Part shown: in pieces, positions 26,311 to 35,517 of the stretch
Numbering within the stretch: the first letter of the stretch is position 1
Layout: each line of letters opens with the position of its first letter
Assembly (NCBI GenBank): GCA_036501515.1
Contig: DASYAD010000391.1
Coordinates: 1-49,371, forward strand
Length of the DNA stretch: 49,371 bases
Source: Trebonia sp036501515
GTDB lineage: Bacteria > Actinomycetota > Actinomycetes > Streptosporangiales > Streptosporangiaceae
Reading direction: 5' to 3'
Made by a program: the position numbers and the translations under genes
The notes under the pieces: model-generated
Seen by the model: the letters and a program-made list of their open reading frames with translations, nothing else
What the model was told of the DNA's origin: nothing
Databases searched by the model: none

Positions 26311-27559
26311 GGGGATCGGTCACCAGCAGGGCGCAGCGCAGCAGGCGCCGGGTGACGACCAGGCTGTCGGCCTCGTCAAGCCCGGGCAGCGCGCCCGCGC
26401 ACATCCGGTCGCCGTCCGCGAGCGCCCGCACGGCCGTCTCGCACTCGGCGGGGAGGCACAGCGCCTGGCCGGCCGCGTCGAGGTGCACGCCGCCGGCGTC
26501 GACGCTGACCTCGGCGGTCAGGCCGTCGCGGAGGCGGACCAGGGTGTGCGGCGACAGGCCGGCCGCCGCCGCAACGGTGGCGAGCGGTGCGACCGGCTCA
26601 GGCCGGGTCATCCGCCGAACCGACCGCCGCAGCGCGCCGGCCGTGCGGGCGGTGCCGTCCGCTGACGCGCGCGCCTGGACCGCCTGGGCGAAGGCAAGCG
26701 TCGCCGCGCGCACGGCGGCCTCGAAAACCGCCGGGTCGGTCCCGTCGCCGCTGACCGGCAGCGGCGCCCGCAGCGCGGGGCCGCGGGCAAGTTCACTGAC
26801 CAGCTCGCGGACGACGTCGGCCCCGGTCCGCGCCGCCACCCCGATCGTGAGGTGGACCGAGGTGCCCCCGCGCGCCACCGCGGAGTGCAGCCACCCGCTT
26901 GGCAGGTACAGCGCGTCACCGGGTCGCAGGACCGCGTCGATGACGGGTTCTTCGCAGGCGCGCGCCTCAACGGCCGCCCGCCGCTCGGCCCAGGGCTCGT
27001 CCGCTCGCGGGTGCTCGATCACCGGCGCGTGCACCCGCCAGTGCTTTTCCCCGCTCACCTGCAGCACGAACACGTCGTGCACGTCGTAGTGCGGCTCGAA
27101 GCCGCGGGCCGAGGCCGGGGTGATGTACGCGTTCACCTGGGCCGGGTGGCCAAGCTCGGCCACGAGCGCGCGGGTGAAGGCCTGCAAGGGGGGCCAGGTG
27201 CGGTGCAGGCCCTGCAGGACGATGGTCGCGCCGTCGGCGAACTCCCGCAGCACTTTGGCCGGGTCAACCTGGTCGGCGACCTCGGCGCCGAAGCCGCCTG
27301 AGGCGGTGAGGCGGCCGGCGGGCAGCACGCTGCCCTCGTTGGCCATCCGGATGAACGGTGTCCGCAGTGCCCGCTCAGTGAGCAGTTCGTCGGCGGCCGC
27401 GGCGGAGAACAGGTCGGCGAAGCCGGACGGAAGCCGGCTGGCCGGGCTGTACAGCGGCCGCTCACCCCAGTAGTCGCGTGCGAAAACCGCCGCCGGGGCG
27501 CTGACACAGCGTGCCAGCGCCCCGGACGACTTCTGCTGCGCGGTGTCAGCCGTGTCCAC
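26303..27559 (-). CDS. JmjC/cupin-like 2-oxoglutarate oxygenase (ribosomal-oxygenase type)
   Basis: 418 residues, GTG start 8 bp after the repeat-peptide stop. The catalytic core is clear: HYDVHDVFVLQVSGEKHWRV (in two pieces, iron ligands His157 and Asp159, Lys172) and LRPGDALYLPSGWLHSA with the distal His225. This pattern belongs to the ROXA/NO66/MINA53 branch, which hydroxylates Arg or His side chains in ribosomal proteins. The C-terminal winged-helix-like region (about 280-418) also fits. Being next to a His/Asp/Asn-rich peptide gene, the likely substrate is that peptide; not shown by sequence. Confidence 0.87.
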   Translation of the reverse strand: MDTADTAQQKSSGALARCVSAPAAVFARDYWGERPLYSPASRLPSGFADLFSAAAADELLTERALRTPFIRMANEGSVLPAGRLTASGGFGAEVADQVDPAKVLREFADGATIVLQGLHRTWPPLQAFTRALVAELGHPAQVNAYITPASARGFEPHYDVHDVFVLQVSGEKHWRVHAPVIEHPRADEPWAERRAAVEARACEEPVIDAVLRPGDALYLPSGWLHSAVARGGTSVHLTIGVAARTGADVVRELVSELARGPALRAPLPVSGDGTDPAVFEAAVRAATLAFAQAVQARASADGTARTAGALRRSVRRMTRPEPVAPLATVAAAAGLSPHTLVRLRDGLTAEVSVDAGGVHLDAAGQALCLPAECETAVRALADGDRMCAGALPGLDEADSLVVTRRLLRCALLVTDPRD

Positions 27560-27567
27560 CGGTGGGC

Positions 27568-27834
27568 TCAGGCGCTGCCGTCCGCACCGCCGTCGTGGCC
27601 GCCCGGGTTGGCCCCGCCGTCGGCCGTGCCCTCGCCGGAGCCGGAGCCCGCGCTGCCGTCCGCGCCCCCGTCGTGGCCGCCGGGGTTGGCCCCGCCGTCG
27701 GCCGTGCCCTCGCCGGAGCCGGAGCCGGAGTACCCGTCGGCCCCGCCGTCGTGTCCGCCCGGGTTAGCGCCGCCGTCGGCCGTGCCTTCACCCGTGCTGC
27801 CCTGACTGGTGATGTCGTCATCGTTGATCGCCAT
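27568..27834 (-). CDS. Repetitive Gly/Asp-rich small protein (candidate modified-peptide precursor)
   Basis: 88 residues from ATG 27834 with GAAGGGGA six bases upstream. A 14-residue start (MAINDDDITSQGST) is followed by three tandem 26-residue repeats, the last truncated, each holding EGTADGGANPGGHDGG and a Gly/Ser linker. The only residues offering side chains for modification are Asp, Asn, Thr, Ser, His and one Tyr. There is no signal peptide, membrane helix or cysteine. It is the first gene of a three-gene unit with the oxygenase and the sucrase/ferredoxin-like protein. A leader plus repeated core, as in several RiPP families, is the simplest reading. Confidence 0.7.
   Translation of the reverse strand: MAINDDDITSQGSTGEGTADGGANPGGHDGGADGYSGSGSGEGTADGGANPGGHDGGADGSAGSGSGEGTADGGANPGGHDGGADGSA
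27571..27792 (-). repeat. 78-bp tandem repeat (three units) in the peptide gene
   Basis: Three 78-bp units, the last lacking its linker, nearly identical at DNA level including third codon positions, which suggests recent duplication or gene conversion. Confidence 0.85.
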
Positions 27835-27973
27835 GCCGTGTCCCCTTCGTCCCTGGCCGCCCCGTCGGCGCCCGCCGGTGATGCGTGTGCTGCAGGAGCT
27901 ACCCGCGATGCCGGCCGTGACTCGCCGTCGGCCGGATTACTGTGCGTAGCCGCACAAGCCCGGCTGTGCGGTG

Positions 27974-28246
27974 CTACCGCGGACGGGGGCCTGGAGCGTC
28001 TGCCTCGTCATCCGTCAGGTCCACTCCGCGGTCGTCCGCGGGGGAGCCGACATCCCAGGCCGACCCCTCGACCGCCGGCAGGCCGCCGATGACGGGCACG
28101 ACCGAGCCGTCGTCGCCGACGGCCTCGCCGGTCCTCGTGAGGTATCCCGGCTCTTCGGCCAGCGCGGGCGTGTCCGGCTCCTGCTGAAGCGGCTGGGCCG
28201 GCTCATCGCCAGCCCGCGCGGATCCCGTTGTCTCTTTGTCAGTCAC
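27974..28246 (-). CDS. Small acidic hypothetical protein
   Basis: A 90-codon frame from GTG 28246 with very high third-position GC, as in true genes here. The product is acidic and hydrophilic (EEPGYLTRTGEAVGDDG, VDLTDDEADAPG), without Cys, membrane helix or recognised domain. No good ribosome site is visible. It lies 139 bp upstream of the repeat-peptide gene on the same strand and could be a member of that unit. The intervening 139 bp show no clear promoter. Confidence 0.45.
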   Translation of the reverse strand: MTDKETTGSARAGDEPAQPLQQEPDTPALAEEPGYLTRTGEAVGDDGSVVPVIGGLPAVEGSAWDVGSPADDRGVDLTDDEADAPGPRPR

Positions 28247-28330
28247 GGTAACCCGGTACCCCCGCGGCACCGCTTGATGTCGCAGGGCCAGGCCCGCTTG
28301 CCAGGCACCGACCAAACCCTAGAGGTTAAA

Positions 28331-28442
28331 GCGGCCGATGTGGCTGATGAGGGTATAGGGATGGAAACTTTATCTAAACGGAAACTTACATGGACCAGAG
28401 CCCGAAACCATTCCAAGATCTTCTACTCTGCCTGCGGTCATG
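28331..28442 (+). repeat. Dispersed element, copy B
   Basis: About 112 bp matching copies A and C; against copy C the 83-column core is identical at about three quarters of positions. It ends at CTGCCTGCGGTCATG, overlapping by a few bases the stop codon of the phosphatase on the other strand. One T fewer than A and C in the ATGGAAACTT(T)TATCT stretch changes the frame. Confidence 0.75.
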
Positions 28443-29691
28443 CCCGCGGGCGGCTGAGCGTAATCACGGCGATGTCGTCCCTCGACCGCGTGTTTCCCAC
28501 CAGCGCACGCATGACCTCGACGCACGCGTTTTCCGCACTTGCCCCCGCCGCACCGGCGGCTACCTGCTTGCCGAGCGTTGCCGCGAGCGTGTCCATGCGC
28601 TGGTCGATCGGCTGGTCACGGCGCTCGACCAGGCCGTCGGTGAAGCAGCACAGCAGCGCGCCGGGCGGGACGGCGAACGTGGCGGACCGTCGCGCCGGGT
28701 CGTCGGCGGTGCCGATCGGCGGGTCCGGCCGGACAGGAAGCAGCCCCGCCCGCGTGCCTGGTGCCGCGATGACGGGCGGAAGGTGACCTGCCGAGGAAAC
28801 GACGAGTTCGCCCGTGCCCGGGGTGTACAGGCCGTACAGCACGGTGGCCATCGCGTCCGGCTCGAAGTACTGGATCTTGCGGTCGAGCATGCGCAGCGCG
28901 GTACCGGGATCCGCGGTCTCCAGCACGTACGCGCGCAGCGCGCTGCGCATCCGGCCCATGATGACCGCCGCCTCAAGGCCGGATCCCGCCACGTCTCCGA
29001 CCACGATCGCGAGCCTGCCGTCCGGCACGGTGAAGACGTCGTACCAGTCTCCGCCCACCGTGCCGGAGCCAGCGATGTACCGCGCCGCCAGCCCGAGCCC
29101 GGGCACGCTCGGCAGCGCCGTCGGCAGCAGGCTGCGCTGCAGCGCGACCGCGGCCAGGGCGTTATCCTGCGACGTGATCGAGTACAGGGCGAGGGCGGCC
29201 CGGTCGGCCGCCAGCTGCAGCAGCTCGACGTCCTCCTGCCCGAACGGCCGGCCGCTCAGCGAGCCGACGTGCAGCACGCCGATGACCTTGCCGCCGGCCA
29301 GCAGCGGGACGCCGAGCAGGGACCTGATGCCCCGTTCCGTCAGCAGCGGGTTCCGCACCGTGGTGTGGTCCACCTTGTCGAGGATGACCGGCTCGCGGGA
29401 GGCGGCCACCCGGCCGGCGAACCCCTCGCCGAGCGGGACCCGCACGCCTTGCCTGACCTCTTCCTCGATACCGCTCGCGGCGGTCGCGACCAGCTGCCCG
29501 GCGGGCACGTCAAGCAGCAGCACGGCGGCGGTGTCGGCCTGGAGGACCGCCTTGACCCGCTCGAGCAGGGCACTGAGCAGCGAATGCTCGTCGAGTCTGG
29601 ACAGTGCGGCGTCGGTGAGCGCCTCGATGTCGCGCAGCCGGCCGGGGGCCGCCCGGTGGGCGTCCTGCTCGCTGACGAATGGGCCGGTCAC
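28438..29691 (-). CDS. GAF-domain PP2C (RsbU/SpoIIE-type) serine phosphatase
   Basis: 417 residues, GTG start. Residues about 20-170 form a GAF domain (LLERVKAVLQADTAAVLLLD, GRVAASREPVILDKVDHT, GIRSLLGVPLLAGGKVIGVLHVG). From about 185 a PP2C SpoIIE domain has LQRSLLPTALPSVPG, AGSGTVGGDWYDVF, VVGDVAGSGLEAAVIMGRMR and LLCCFTDGLVERRD, with metal-binding Asp residues in place. It should dephosphorylate an anti-sigma antagonist; a STAS protein is encoded just across the divergent intergenic region. Confidence 0.9.
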   Translation of the reverse strand: MTGPFVSEQDAHRAAPGRLRDIEALTDAALSRLDEHSLLSALLERVKAVLQADTAAVLLLDVPAGQLVATAASGIEEEVRQGVRVPLGEGFAGRVAASREPVILDKVDHTTVRNPLLTERGIRSLLGVPLLAGGKVIGVLHVGSLSGRPFGQEDVELLQLAADRAALALYSITSQDNALAAVALQRSLLPTALPSVPGLGLAARYIAGSGTVGGDWYDVFTVPDGRLAIVVGDVAGSGLEAAVIMGRMRSALRAYVLETADPGTALRMLDRKIQYFEPDAMATVLYGLYTPGTGELVVSSAGHLPPVIAAPGTRAGLLPVRPDPPIGTADDPARRSATFAVPPGALLCCFTDGLVERRDQPIDQRMDTLAATLGKQVAAGAAGASAENACVEVMRALVGNTRSRDDIAVITLSRPRA

Positions 29692-29859
29692 GGGTCAAAG
29701 TTACCCCTGTGTAGGTTGACGAACCATACCCAGCGCCGTCCGGCTGCGCGGACCGCTTTAGTTTTGCGGCGGGATGTGTGCCTGCGGAATGTGTGCCGAT
29801 TCGAACCTGCGGCGCCACTGCGTTCCCGGTGACGGCCACAAGGTGAGACAATTACCAGC

Positions 29860-30189
29860 GTGACCGAGTTGTCCGTGTCCGTCAGCGTGGAAGACGTCGA
29901 AGGCGAAGCCCGCACGGTGGTGCGGCTTGCCGGCGAGGCCGACGTGACCACGCGGGCACTGCCGGAGGTGCTGAACGCGGAAGCCGCCAAGAAGCCGCGG
30001 CTGCTCCTGCTTGACGTCTCCGCGCTCACGTTCATCGACTCCGCGGCCTTGCACGATGTGGTCCGCGCGGCCCGCCAGGTGCGGGCGGACGGCGGCGAGC
30101 TCGCGCTCGTCGACCCGAGCCCGGCCGTCGCCCGGGTTCTCCAGCTGTCCGCCCTCGATCAGGTGATCTCCGTCCGCGCCACGGCCTGA
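29860..30189 (+). CDS. STAS-domain anti-sigma factor antagonist
   Basis: 109 residues, GTG start. STAS fold with VVRLAGEADVTT, LLLLDVSALTFIDSAALHDVV and ALVDPSPAVARVLQLSALD. Ser61 in the FIDSAAL motif is the expected phosphorylation site, removed by a PP2C phosphatase such as the one encoded divergently 168 bp away. No anti-sigma kinase or sigma gene is adjacent, so the partner is elsewhere. Confidence 0.88.
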   Translation: MTELSVSVSVEDVEGEARTVVRLAGEADVTTRALPEVLNAEAAKKPRLLLLDVSALTFIDSAALHDVVRAARQVRADGGELALVDPSPAVARVLQLSALDQVISVRATA

Positions 30190-30259
30190 GCGGCCCCGAA
30201 TATCATCGGGACTGTGGATTCAAAGTCGGCATTCGTTCTGAGCGCCAGACCCTGCCAGC

Positions 30260-30801
30260 GTGACCGTGGCCGCCGACGTCAGCGCGGCCACCGTCACGGC
30301 AAAATCCGGTGGCTTGCTCGAAGCGATCGCCGAGGGAGCCCTCGACACATCGTTCTTTACCGGCAACTTCCCGCCTTACGCGTCAGTCGAGACGACCGCC
30401 CTGCTGGGCTACCCCAGTGTGGAAGAGGTCCTCGCGGCTGAATGGACGCCGCTCCCGACGGAGGCGTGGCCCGCCTGCGCGTCCACGGCGAGGTCATACC
30501 CGACCCGAGACGGCTCGGTGGCCGCCTCGACCTCGCTGCCAGCCTGACCGACATCGGCACCGAACTCCTCCCGCGGACCCGCCTGCAACCGGACACCGAG
30601 CATTACCTCCGCCTTACCCCAGCCGCCCCGGTCATCGAAGCCCGGCTAGACATCTATCCGGACGGTGGTATCTCACGGCTTCGGCTCAACGGAAGCATTC
30701 CGCCAGGCCAGCGCCGCAGTGTCGCCAACCGCTGGGAACGCCTGCTCCCGCCGTCTCAACTCGGCACGGTCGACATTGCGAGTACTTCGCCTGACCCGTG
30801 A
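30260..30801 (+). pseudogene. Decayed allantoicase
   Basis: Pieces typical of allantoicase appear in two frames. In one frame 30260 onwards reads ALDTSFFTGNFPPYASVE and AEWTPL; at about 30450 similarity jumps to the next frame with PDGGVARLRVHGEVIPDPR, then LLPRTRLQPDTEHYLRL, ARLDIYPDGGISRLRLNG and a tail. Allantoicase has two such repeats in about 330-370 residues; here about 180 codons remain, out of order for an intact enzyme, so there is at least one frameshift and large deletions. No other purine catabolism genes are nearby. Confidence 0.7.
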
Positions 30802-30817
30802 TGCAGCTGCCGGGCAC

Positions 30818-31585
30818 TCAGAACAGGCCGCCGTCGACGCGGATGAGCGAGCCCGTGGTGTAGCTCGACGCGGGCGAGGCCAGGTAAAGAGCCGTGGTCA
30901 CGACCTCCTCAGGCGCTCCGGCCCGGCCCGCCGCGTTGTGCCAGTTCCGCTCGCCGGCGTCGGGCCAGTGCTTGGCGACGTCGGTGAGGAACGGTCCCGC
31001 CGACAGCGTGTTCACCCGGACCCGGGGCGCGAACTCGCGAGCGAAAACGGTGGTCAGCGCGTTGAGGGCCGCCTTCGCGCCGGCGTAGGGGCCGAAGCGG
31101 GGCGCGGGGAACAGGGCGCCGCTCGACGAGACGTTGATGATCGAGCCGCCGCCGGCGTCGTACATCCGCTGCCCGATCAGCGCGCTGAGCCGGAAGGGCC
31201 CCTTGAAGTTCACGCCGATGACCTTGTCGAACAGCTCCTCAGCGGTTGCCTCGGACGACGGCGCGACCGGGGACATCCCCGCGTTGTTGACCAGGATGTC
31301 GACCCGGTCGAAGTGCTGGTAAGCGGCGTCGGCGAGCGCGTCGCACTCGTCCCAGTGGCCGACATGACAGGCGACCGGCAGCGCCCTGACCGAAAAGGCC
31401 GCCTCGATCTCCCGCGCCAGCGCCGCGCAGCTGTCCAGCTTGCGGCTGGCGATGATCACGTCCGCGCCCGCGTTCGCGAACGCGGTCACCATCTCCCTTC
31501 CGAGCCCGCGGCTGCCGCCGGTGACCAGCGCGACCTTCCCGGTCAGGTCGAAGAGATCCCCGGCGCCGGCGGCAGAGCCGGTCAC
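30818..31585 (-). CDS. SDR family oxidoreductase
   Basis: Start at GTG 31585 (GTGA overlap with the upstream dehydrogenase stop), 255 residues. Classical short-chain dehydrogenase: VALVTGGSRGLGRE (NAD-binding), VDILVNNAGMSP, IINVSSSGALF with catalytic Ser, YAGAKAAL with Tyr-x3-Lys, and the end YTTGSLIRVDGG. As second gene after an acyl-CoA dehydrogenase it probably oxidises a 3-hydroxyacyl-CoA or reduces a 3-oxo intermediate. The frame extends further upstream but only inside the dehydrogenase gene. Confidence 0.9.
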   Translation of the reverse strand: MTGSAAGAGDLFDLTGKVALVTGGSRGLGREMVTAFANAGADVIIASRKLDSCAALAREIEAAFSVRALPVACHVGHWDECDALADAAYQHFDRVDILVNNAGMSPVAPSSEATAEELFDKVIGVNFKGPFRLSALIGQRMYDAGGGSIINVSSSGALFPAPRFGPYAGAKAALNALTTVFAREFAPRVRVNTLSAGPFLTDVAKHWPDAGERNWHNAAGRAGAPEEVVTTALYLASPASSYTTGSLIRVDGGLF

Positions 31586-32883
31586 AGCCCGAACTCCGCC
31601 AGCGCCGCCGCGTGCCGCTCGCGGGCGGCGGCCCGCCGGGTGGGCACGTGCTCGGTCGGGAACAGTCCAGGTGCCGGCTTGTAGTCCCTGAGCACCTGCT
31701 TGGCGATGGCGGCCTTGTGCACCTCGGTCGGCCCGTCGGCCAGCGCCAGCTGCGGCGAGTTCGCCCACCAGCCGGCCAGCGGCAGCTCCTGGGTGGTGCC
31801 GAGCGAGCCGTGCAGGTGCAGCGCGCGCTGCAGGACGTCGTGCAGCACCTGGGCCAGGGCGACCTTGCACATGGCGATCTGCTTGCGGGCCGCCCCGTGC
31901 GGCTGGGTGTCGATGATCCACGCCGTCTGCAGCACCAGCAGGCGGAACTGCTGCAGCTGGACGGCCGAGTCGGCGATGAAGCCCTGCACGAACTGGTGCT
32001 CGGCCAGCGGCTTGCCCTGGGTCTGGCGGGACAGCGCGCGCTCGCACATCATGTCGAAGGCGCGCTGGCACTTGCCGACCACGCGCATCGCGTGGTGCAC
32101 CCGGCCGCCGCCCAGCCGGGACTGAGCGACCTTGAAGCCCTCACCGGGCGCGCCGAGCATCGCGTCGAGCGGGACCCGGACCTGGTTGTAGCGGAGGTAG
32201 CCGTGAATGCCCTCGTCCAGGTCGTCGCGCTCGAGCACGGTGCCGACGTTGCGGATGATCTCCACCCCGGGCGTCTCCGCGGGGACGATGAACATCGACA
32301 TCCGCTCGTGCGGCTTCGCATCCGGGTCGGTGACCACCATGACGATGAGGAACGAAGCGTAGCGCGCGTTCGACGAGAACCATTTCTCTCCGTCGAGTAC
32401 CCACTCGTCGCCGTCCCGCGTCGCCCGGCAGACGAACTCCTTGGGGTCGGCTCCGCCCTGCGGCTCGGTCATCGAGAACGTCGACACGATCCCGCCGTCG
32501 AGCAGCGGCTGCAGGTAGCGCCGCTTCTGCTCGTCCGTCCCGTACATCGCCAGGATCTCGGCGTTGCCGGTGTCAGGGGCGGCGGTGCCGAAGACGGTCG
32601 GCGCCCAGTAGGAGCGGCCGAGTATCTCGTTCATCAGCGCCAGCTTGACCTGGCCGAAGCCCTGGCCGCCGAGCTGCGGACCGAGATGGCAGGCCCACAG
32701 GCCGTGGGAGCGCACCTGCTCCTGCAGCGGCTTCAGTATCGCCCGCGACGCCTTGTGGTTCACGTCGTACGGGGTTCCCGCATGCGGGAAGAGCAGGTCA
32801 AGCGGCTCGCACTCGTCGCGCACGAACGCGGCGGTCCAGTCGAGCTTCTGCTGGAACTCCGGGTCGGTCGAAAACTCCCACAT
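31582..32883 (-). CDS. Acyl-CoA dehydrogenase (ACAD10/11-like)
   Basis: 433 residues, beginning MWEFSTDPEFQQKLDWTAAFV. Contains GLWACHLGPQLGGQGFGQVKLALMNE, FSMTEPQGGADPKEF, DGEKWFSSNARYASFLIVM, GRVHHAMRVVGKCQRAFDMM and ADGPTEVHKAAIAKQVLRDY. These are hallmarks of the dehydrogenase domain found in eukaryotic ACAD10/11, where it is fused to a phosphotransferase-like domain; here that partner is the divergent gene at 33056. ACAD10/11 act in 4-hydroxy acid breakdown, so the pair may do the same. Confidence 0.92.
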   Translation of the reverse strand: MWEFSTDPEFQQKLDWTAAFVRDECEPLDLLFPHAGTPYDVNHKASRAILKPLQEQVRSHGLWACHLGPQLGGQGFGQVKLALMNEILGRSYWAPTVFGTAAPDTGNAEILAMYGTDEQKRRYLQPLLDGGIVSTFSMTEPQGGADPKEFVCRATRDGDEWVLDGEKWFSSNARYASFLIVMVVTDPDAKPHERMSMFIVPAETPGVEIIRNVGTVLERDDLDEGIHGYLRYNQVRVPLDAMLGAPGEGFKVAQSRLGGGRVHHAMRVVGKCQRAFDMMCERALSRQTQGKPLAEHQFVQGFIADSAVQLQQFRLLVLQTAWIIDTQPHGAARKQIAMCKVALAQVLHDVLQRALHLHGSLGTTQELPLAGWWANSPQLALADGPTEVHKAAIAKQVLRDYKPAPGLFPTEHVPTRRAAARERHAAALAEFGL

Positions 32884-32902
32884 GCGCTGCCCTCCGGCTT
32901 GA

Positions 32903-32932
32903 AATCATCTAACTAAATACTAGAAGATAGTT
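32903..32932. promoter_or_regulatory. AT-rich operator region between acyl-CoA dehydrogenase and kinase-like genes
   Basis: AATCATCTAACTAAA at 32903-32917 resembles AATCATATTACTAAA at 41368-41382 and the promoter at 15083. AACTA (32911-32915) and TAGTT (32928-32932) also form an inverted repeat. Located just upstream of the dehydrogenase start. Confidence 0.45.
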
Positions 32933-33055
32933 GTTTGGGAAGCGACCGGGAAGTCCGAACCGGGACCACGGCCGGAAGCACTGCCTGGCACCACCGACCT
33001 GGCAGCACCGACCTAGCAGCACTGACTCAGCGGCACTGACCGGAGGTGAGGCCCG

Positions 33056-34120
33056 ATGGCTGGCAGCCAGGCCGACCAGAACCTGCTTGACCAGCTGCGC
33101 GGGCGGGTGAGCGCGCGGGCGGGGGAGTGGCGCCCGGGTGCCGGGGTCGGCGACGTGACCCCGCTGACCGGCGGCACCTCCAGCCTGACGTTCCTGGTGG
33201 AGCTGACCGGCGCCGGCGAGTCGCCGGCGGTGCTGAAGGTCGCGCCGCCCGGCCTGGCGCCGCTGCGCAACCGCGACGTGCTGCGGCAGGCCCGGGTGCA
33301 GCGGGCCCTGGGCGGACCGCGAGCTCTGGACGGACAGCAGGCAGCCCCGGGCGGCCGGCGGCCGCTGGCGCCCGCTGTGCTGTTCTCCGATCCCGGCGAC
33401 CCGCCGGACGTGCCCCCGTTCATGGCGATGAACCTGGTGCCTGGCGAGTGCGTAGAGCCGGTGCTGAGCACCACCGCAGAACGCCCCGCGCCCGACCAGG
33501 TGAGCGAGCGCTTCTTCGACGCCGTGCGCGTGCTCGCCCAGCTCCACCAGGTCGTTCCGGCGGAAGCCGGCCTCGGCGACGAGCCCCCGGTCGGCCTGCG
33601 GGACGAGGTCGACCGCTGGACCCGGGCGTTCGCCACGCTGCCGCCCGAGCTGGCCGGGGACTACGAGAAGGCGGCCGCCGCGCTGCGGGCGTCCGTCCCG
33701 GCGGCGCTGGCCCCGGCCGTCAACCACGGCGACTTCCGGCTCGGGAACGCGCTGTGCGCGGGCGGCCGGGTCAACGCGGTCATCGACTGGGAAATCTGGT
33801 CGGTCGGTGACCCGCGCGTCGACCTGGCCTGGCTGACGTACTTCACCGACGACGCCGGGCATCCCGCGGTGGCGCCAGGAACGGTGGCGGGCACCCCGGC
33901 GGGCCGCGAGCTGGTGCTTGCCTACCAGGCGGAGACCGGCCGGCCGGTGCGTGACCTCGGCTGGTTCGACGCGCTCACCCGGTACAAGGAAGCGGCCGCG
34001 ACCGGCCTGCTGCTCAAGCGGGCGGCCAAGTCCGGGCGCCCGCTGAAGGACTCCATGGAGCGCATGCGGCCCGCGCTGCCCCGCCTCGTGCGCGAAGCGG
34101 TCCGCATCGTCGGCGGCTGA
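33056..34120 (+). CDS. APH-like phosphotransferase family protein
   Basis: 354 residues, GGAGG ribosome site. Kinase-like fold of the aminoglycoside/choline phosphotransferase family: LTGGTSSLTFLVEL, VLKVAPPG (Lys), FMAMNLVPGECVEPV, then catalytic loop NHGDFRLGNALC and VIDWEIWSVGDPRVDLAW. In ACAD10/11 an equivalent domain phosphorylates 4-hydroxyacyl-CoA; the divergent dehydrogenase supports this over antibiotic resistance. The leader holds degenerate 14-bp repeats (about 32993-33040). Confidence 0.87.
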   Translation: MAGSQADQNLLDQLRGRVSARAGEWRPGAGVGDVTPLTGGTSSLTFLVELTGAGESPAVLKVAPPGLAPLRNRDVLRQARVQRALGGPRALDGQQAAPGGRRPLAPAVLFSDPGDPPDVPPFMAMNLVPGECVEPVLSTTAERPAPDQVSERFFDAVRVLAQLHQVVPAEAGLGDEPPVGLRDEVDRWTRAFATLPPELAGDYEKAAAALRASVPAALAPAVNHGDFRLGNALCAGGRVNAVIDWEIWSVGDPRVDLAWLTYFTDDAGHPAVAPGTVAGTPAGRELVLAYQAETGRPVRDLGWFDALTRYKEAAATGLLLKRAAKSGRPLKDSMERMRPALPRLVREAVRIVGG

Positions 34121-34223
34121 CGGGCGCTGACGGGCGCTGACGGCGGCTGGCGGCGGCACCCTCGACAGGGTGACCTCCTGCACCCGGACCCTGGCCGCCT
34201 TGCCCCGGCGTACAGTTAATGAC

Positions 34224-34242
34224 ATTCTCATTTTGGGAGAAT
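34224..34242. promoter_or_regulatory. Perfect inverted repeat upstream of the thiolase gene (candidate operator)
   Basis: ATTCTC (34224-34229), seven bases, GAGAAT (34237-34242), 45 bp before the thiolase start. AT-rich against its surroundings, and of a kind bound by TetR repressors; the protein is unknown. Confidence 0.5.
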
Positions 34243-34287
34243 TATGTTCCAGGCCGTTGCCCGCCCGCCGGTGAATCGCGAGGAGCC

Positions 34288-35466
<1,179 letters not shown>

Positions 35467-35517
35467 TGAGGGGCCCGGAGGGAGCCGCTCCCGTTCTGAA
35501 TAATGGCTGGAGGGTCT

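Noticed and set aside
33056..34120. Aminoglycoside resistance gene
   Set aside because: The fold is APH-like, but context (divergent ACAD10/11-type dehydrogenase) points to acyl-CoA metabolism.
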